NCBI RefSeq assembly: GCF_000775615.1
Contig: NZ_AVPG01000009.1
Coordinates: 1-64,000, forward strand
From: Pontibacillus litoralis JSM 072002
Lineage (GTDB): Bacteria; Bacillota; Bacilli; Bacillales; BH030062
Direction: 5' to 3'
Length of the DNA stretch: 64,000 nt
Made by a program: the position numbers and the translations under genes. Position 1 is the first letter of the stretch. Every line of letters begins with the position of its first letter. This document shows positions 60,765-64,000 of this stretch, piece after piece. The notes beneath the pieces are model-generated. The model had not been told where the DNA came from, made no database searches, and was given only the letters and a program-made list of their open reading frames with translations.

Positions 60765-61865
60765 ATGACGCCAAATTACGAAGCTCAACTATTGGACTGG
60801 TTTCATCACTTCCACAATCATCCTGAAGTAAGTTGGAGGGAAGTTGAAACCACAAATACATTAGCACGCATATTGGATCAGCTAGGCGTTTCGTATCAGC
60901 GTTTTGATGATATGACTGGTTTAGTGGCAGAAATTGGTCAAGGAGATGGAGTTATTGCGGTACGTGCCGATATTGATGCGTTATGGCAAGAAGTCAATGG
61001 TGTGATGCAAGGGAATCATTCCTGCGGCCATGATGCGAATATGTCCATGGTGCTCGGTGCATTGTTATACGTGCGGGAACATGCCATACATAAGAAGGTT
61101 CGATTTATTTTTCAGCCAGCCGAAGAAAAAGGGGAAGGGGCACTCGCGATGATGGAGCGTGGCGTAATGGAAGGGGTCACTCATTTATACGGCGTTCATT
61201 TACGCCCGCAAGAAGAGCTGCCTTTCGGTAAAGTTGCACCGTCCATATACCATGGAGCTGGTAATATGCTAGAAGGTAAAATAATAGGTGAAGATGCCCA
61301 TGGAGCGCGTCCACACCAAGGGAAAAATGCAATCGATGTCATAGTGGCACTGCATCAGCGCTTGAAGTCGATTTATATTTCGCCCTTTGAAGCACACTCG
61401 GTAAAGTTAACGAAGTTAGTGGCTGGTGGAGATAGTTTGAATATTATACCAGGTATAGCGTCGTTTGCGTTGGACGTTCGCGCGCAAAAAAATGATGTTC
61501 TACATACTATGCAGCATCGTATTGAAGAAGCGCTTACAGGATTGAAAGCGCTGTATGACGTGGAAATTGAGTATGAGTGGAAAGAGTTCACACCAGGTGC
61601 TGAAGTGTCTAAAGAAGCAGAAGCAATTACAACGGAGGCAATTCAGCAAGTAATAGGAGAAGAACGCACCGCACCTCCAGTTGTTACTTCAGGTGCTGAT
61701 GATTTTCATTATTACACCATTCGTTATCCGGACGTGAAGGCGGCCATGATTGGAGTAGGTGCTGATTTAACACCTGGTTTGCATCACCCAAAAATGATGT
61801 TTAACACGAAGGCTCTAGACATTGGGGCGAGAATTTTAGCAGAGACGATACAACGTACACCATAA
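60765..61865 (+). CDS. M20-family amidohydrolase (AmhX-like)
   Basis: A 366-residue metallo-amidohydrolase. The metal site is visible as VIAVRADIDALW, NHSCGHDANMSMVLGA and FQPAEEKGEG (catalytic Glu), with a final His in GLHHPKMMFN. The dimerisation domain has GEDAHGARPHQGKNAIDVI. It hydrolyses an N-acyl amino acid. It is followed after 15 bp by a racemase and then an acyltransferase, matching the desuccinylase position in N-succinyl-amino-acid racemisation operons. AAAAGGGG lies before the ATG. Confidence 0.88.
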   Translation: MTPNYEAQLLDWFHHFHNHPEVSWREVETTNTLARILDQLGVSYQRFDDMTGLVAEIGQGDGVIAVRADIDALWQEVNGVMQGNHSCGHDANMSMVLGALLYVREHAIHKKVRFIFQPAEEKGEGALAMMERGVMEGVTHLYGVHLRPQEELPFGKVAPSIYHGAGNMLEGKIIGEDAHGARPHQGKNAIDVIVALHQRLKSIYISPFEAHSVKLTKLVAGGDSLNIIPGIASFALDVRAQKNDVLHTMQHRIEEALTGLKALYDVEIEYEWKEFTPGAEVSKEAEAITTEAIQQVIGEERTAPPVVTSGADDFHYYTIRYPDVKAAMIGVGADLTPGLHHPKMMFNTKALDIGARILAETIQRTP

Positions 61866-61880
61866 AGGAGAGAAACTGTT

Positions 61881-62990
61881 ATGAAAATTACAGCTGTTCA
61901 TATTTATGCGATTCGATTACCGTTACGAGTACCATTTGTTATTAGTTATGGCTCATACGATGATATGCCTGCCGTTATTGTTAAGGTAGAAACAGATGAA
62001 GGGTTTGTAGGTTATGGAGAAGGAGTGGCTGATGAGCACGTAACAGGTGAGTCTTGGCATAGCATTTATCATGTCCTAAAGCATACACTAGCTCCGGCAT
62101 TAATTGGTGCAGACCCTATGAACTTGGAAAAAATCCATGATACGATGAATAAAGCGATTTACGGTTGTCCAACAGCGAAAGCGGCACTAGATATTGCTTG
62201 TTATGACGTGATGGGTAAAAAGCTAAATCAGCCTGTTTACCAATTAATTGGTGGACGCTACCATGAACAGTTCCCTGTCACGCACGTGTTAAGCATTGCC
62301 GAACCAGAACAAATGGTAGATGAAGCAGTAGAAATGGTGGCAAAAGGGTATAGTTCGTTAAAAATGAAAGTCGGAACAGATATAAAGAAGGATGTACAAC
62401 GCATTCGCGCTGTTTGTGAACGAGTTGGCGACGAAGCAGCTATACGCGTCGATGTTAACCAAGGGTGGCGCAATAGTGCTAACACATTAACGGCTTTACG
62501 AGATCTTGAAGGCGTATCGATCGATTGGTTAGAACAGCCTATCGTTGCCGATGATATAGATGGCATGGCATTCATTCACCGACAAACGTCTGTCTCGCTT
62601 ATGATTGATGAAGGGCTAAAAGGATCAAGGGAAATGCGAGAAGTCATCCAAAAAGAAGCAGCCGATAAAATTAACATTAAGCTCATGAAGTGTGGTGGGA
62701 TATACCCAGCGGTTAAGCTTGCTCATCAAGCAGAATTAGCAGGTATAGAATGTCAAGTTGGTTCGATGGTAGAGTCATCTGTCGCATCTTCCGCAGGCTT
62801 TCATGTTGCTTTTTCGAAAAAGATTATAACAAGCGTTGAGTTAACAGGCCCGCTTAAATTTACGAAGGATGTCGGTAATTTGCATTATGATATTCCATAT
62901 ATTCGTTTAAATGAAGAGCCGGGGTTAGGCATTGATGTAGATGAAACAGTACTTCAACAATTAACTCAATTTCAAGATGTGGTAAAATAG
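61881..62990 (+). CDS. Enolase-superfamily racemase/epimerase, MLE subgroup
   Basis: A 369-residue enzyme. Catalytic and metal residues appear in order: SSLKMKVGTD (K-x-K), IRVDVNQGW (Asp), DWLEQPI (Glu), LMIDEG (Asp) and INIKLMKCGG (second general base Lys). The ending VGSMVESSVASSAGFHVA resembles dipeptide epimerases (YkfB group); the family also contains N-succinyl-amino-acid racemases. Context with an M20 hydrolase and a GNAT enzyme favours racemising N-acyl amino acids, while the sequence alone leans to dipeptide epimerase. AAAGGAGAG precedes the ATG. Confidence 0.85.
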   Translation: MKITAVHIYAIRLPLRVPFVISYGSYDDMPAVIVKVETDEGFVGYGEGVADEHVTGESWHSIYHVLKHTLAPALIGADPMNLEKIHDTMNKAIYGCPTAKAALDIACYDVMGKKLNQPVYQLIGGRYHEQFPVTHVLSIAEPEQMVDEAVEMVAKGYSSLKMKVGTDIKKDVQRIRAVCERVGDEAAIRVDVNQGWRNSANTLTALRDLEGVSIDWLEQPIVADDIDGMAFIHRQTSVSLMIDEGLKGSREMREVIQKEAADKINIKLMKCGGIYPAVKLAHQAELAGIECQVGSMVESSVASSAGFHVAFSKKIITSVELTGPLKFTKDVGNLHYDIPYIRLNEEPGLGIDVDETVLQQLTQFQDVVK

Positions 62991-63000
62991 GAGGTAGTTG

Positions 63001-63696
63001 ATGGAGCATTTATATGAAGGTACGTTACAACGAGGAAATGAAGCCTACTACGTGAAACAATTGCAATTGAAAGATGTTGAAGAAGTTCTAGCTTTGCAAA
63101 GTGAAGTGGTGGAAGCATTGGAAGTTAAAAGTTCCCTCTCTGCTTTAAGTAGAGAAGAATACCAATACATCTTGAGAGGAAAAGGCGTCATGATAGGTGC
63201 ATATGTGGAGAACAAGCTAATTGCTTTTCGAGCACTATTAATTCCTCAACTTGATGATGAGCATCTAGGGCGAGACATTGGACTACAGGAAGATGAATTA
63301 AAAGAAGTTATCTATCAAGAAATATCGAATGTGCATCCAGCCTATCGTGGCAATCGATTACAGAAAACGTTAGCAGTCATAATCATGCAAGTGTTGCAGC
63401 AACAAATGAGTCAATATCGCTATGTTTGCTGTACAGTAGCACCATTTAATATTCCGAGTTTAAAGGATAAATTTGCTCAAGGGATGGAAATTGCTGCGTT
63501 AAAGGAGAAATATGGCGGGAAATTGCGTTATATTTTCGTGAAAAAGTTAGATGCAGCTACGCAAGAATATCGAAACGAATTAGTGTCTATCCCGATGGAG
63601 GATATTGAACGTCAACAGCAAATGATTGCTCAAGGGTTCCGCGGAATACAAATGGAGAAGCGGGATGAAGCATATTGGGTGAAGTATGTTAAGTAA
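63001..63696 (+). CDS. GNAT-family N-acyltransferase
   Basis: A 231-residue acetyltransferase-fold protein. The acyl-CoA site is HPAYRGNRLQKTLAV (R/Q-x-x-G-x-G/A pattern, here RGNRLQ) in the middle, preceded by VMIGAYVENKLIAFRALL. The C-terminal part ends AYWVKYVK. AGGAGG lies just before the ATG at 63001. It is the third gene of the operon with the M20 hydrolase and racemase. In related Geobacillus operons the GNAT enzyme succinylates D-amino acids before racemisation; that role is inferred here. Confidence 0.78.
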   Translation: MEHLYEGTLQRGNEAYYVKQLQLKDVEEVLALQSEVVEALEVKSSLSALSREEYQYILRGKGVMIGAYVENKLIAFRALLIPQLDDEHLGRDIGLQEDELKEVIYQEISNVHPAYRGNRLQKTLAVIIMQVLQQQMSQYRYVCCTVAPFNIPSLKDKFAQGMEIAALKEKYGGKLRYIFVKKLDAATQEYRNELVSIPMEDIERQQQMIAQGFRGIQMEKRDEAYWVKYVK

Positions 63697-63708
63697 TGGA
63701 GGTCTTGT

Positions 63709-64000
63709 ATGAAAAAAGATATTTACGTCGTCGGAGCAGTGATTATCGAAAACGGAAAAATATTATGTGCTCAGCGTGGCTCGTTGAAGTCGTTACCTCT
63801 AATGTGGGAATTTCCTGGTGGGAAAATAGAACATGGAGAGTCGCCCCAACAAGCATTGCAACGTGAAATTGTCGAAGAAATGCAATGCAAAGTTGAAATC
63901 GGTGAGCAAATTGAACATACAGTACATGAATATGACTTTGGCGTTGTTCACTTAACGACATTTTATTGCACGTTACTAGAAGGAGAACCGATACTTACAG
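63709..64000 (+). CDS. Nudix hydrolase, MutT/8-oxo-dGTPase-like (cut by the window end)
   Basis: The first 97 codons are present and the gene continues past position 64000. It begins MKKDIYVVGAVIIENGKILC and contains the Nudix box GGKIEHGESPQQALQREIVEEMQC at about residues 36-59, fitting G-x5-E-x7-R-E-x-x-E-E. Such enzymes hydrolyse oxidised or other nucleoside triphosphates. GGAGG lies before the ATG, 12 bp after the GNAT gene, so it may be co-transcribed. Confidence 0.88.
   Translation, partial: MKKDIYVVGAVIIENGKILCAQRGSLKSLPLMWEFPGGKIEHGESPQQALQREIVEEMQCKVEIGEQIEHTVHEYDFGVVHLTTFYCTLLEGEPILT

Overview
The window is a piece of chromosome from a low-GC, spore-forming member of the Bacillaceae. 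The evidence is the AT-rich coding sequence with strong AGGAGG-type ribosome binding sites, a Bacillus-type tRNA-Val(GAC), a CotS/CotSA-like spore-coat operon behind a sigma-K-like promoter, a YjbJ-like transglycosylase, YkkC/YkkD-like exporters and a ThiXYZ-type operon under a TPP riboswitch. I cannot name the species.

Layout. Positions 1-5450 hold a tRNA gene, a TetR-type repressor and a divergent tryptophan-to-anthranilate operon (kynU-kynB-kynA) followed by a sodium-dependent (NSS) transporter; two TGACA-N3-TGTC palindromes lie on the operon promoter. Positions 5600-15720 hold a lytic transglycosylase, then a cluster that looks like uptake and breakdown of a phosphorylated glycerol compound: a G1P dehydrogenase-like protein, two HAD phosphatases, a DeoR regulator, a UgpBAEC-like ABC transporter and a PHP-domain hydrolase. 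Positions 15800-25310 are mixed metabolism: an SMR efflux pair with its own TetR repressor, a tiny Cys-rich CWC gene, a sugar-lactone oxidase paired with a D-threonine-aldolase-like enzyme, a PucR-type regulator with an unknown transporter and an amidohydrolase, and a TauE/SafE protein.

Positions 25310-39275 are an accessory island. It opens with wreckage (an LPXTG/G5 surface-protein pseudogene abutted by an IS3-type transposase remnant), then a divergent Sau3AI-like restriction-modification pair, then dptF-dptG-dptH, the restriction half of the DNA phosphorothioation (Dnd/Dpt) defence system. The modification half (dndA-E) is not in the window, so this is an 'orphan' DptFGH beside a C5-methylation R-M system. 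It is the most interesting feature here. The island ends in a gene-poor stretch bounded by two look-alike terminators.

Positions 39300-51610 return to housekeeping (RNase H-like protein, YkvA/DUF1232, small membrane protein, lipoprotein, SRPBCC protein), then a copper-handling cluster (multicopper oxidase lipoprotein, two-component system, small secreted His/Met-rich protein, CopB ATPase), an MFS/LysR divergon, a truncated flavoprotein gene running into a GC-rich 20-bp tandem repeat, and a membrane protein. Positions 51630-64000 hold a LamG-metallophosphoesterase, the thiamine-precursor ABC operon with its riboswitch and terminator, the spore-coat pair, a fructokinase, and an operon of M20 amidohydrolase, enolase-superfamily racemase and GNAT acyltransferase that resembles N-acyl amino-acid racemisation modules, ending in a Nudix gene cut by the window edge.

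Three intergenic gaps (about 6377, 15721 and 50740) carry degenerate tandem arrays with the same roughly 20-bp period. All function calls rest on motifs and context read by eye; no database search was run.
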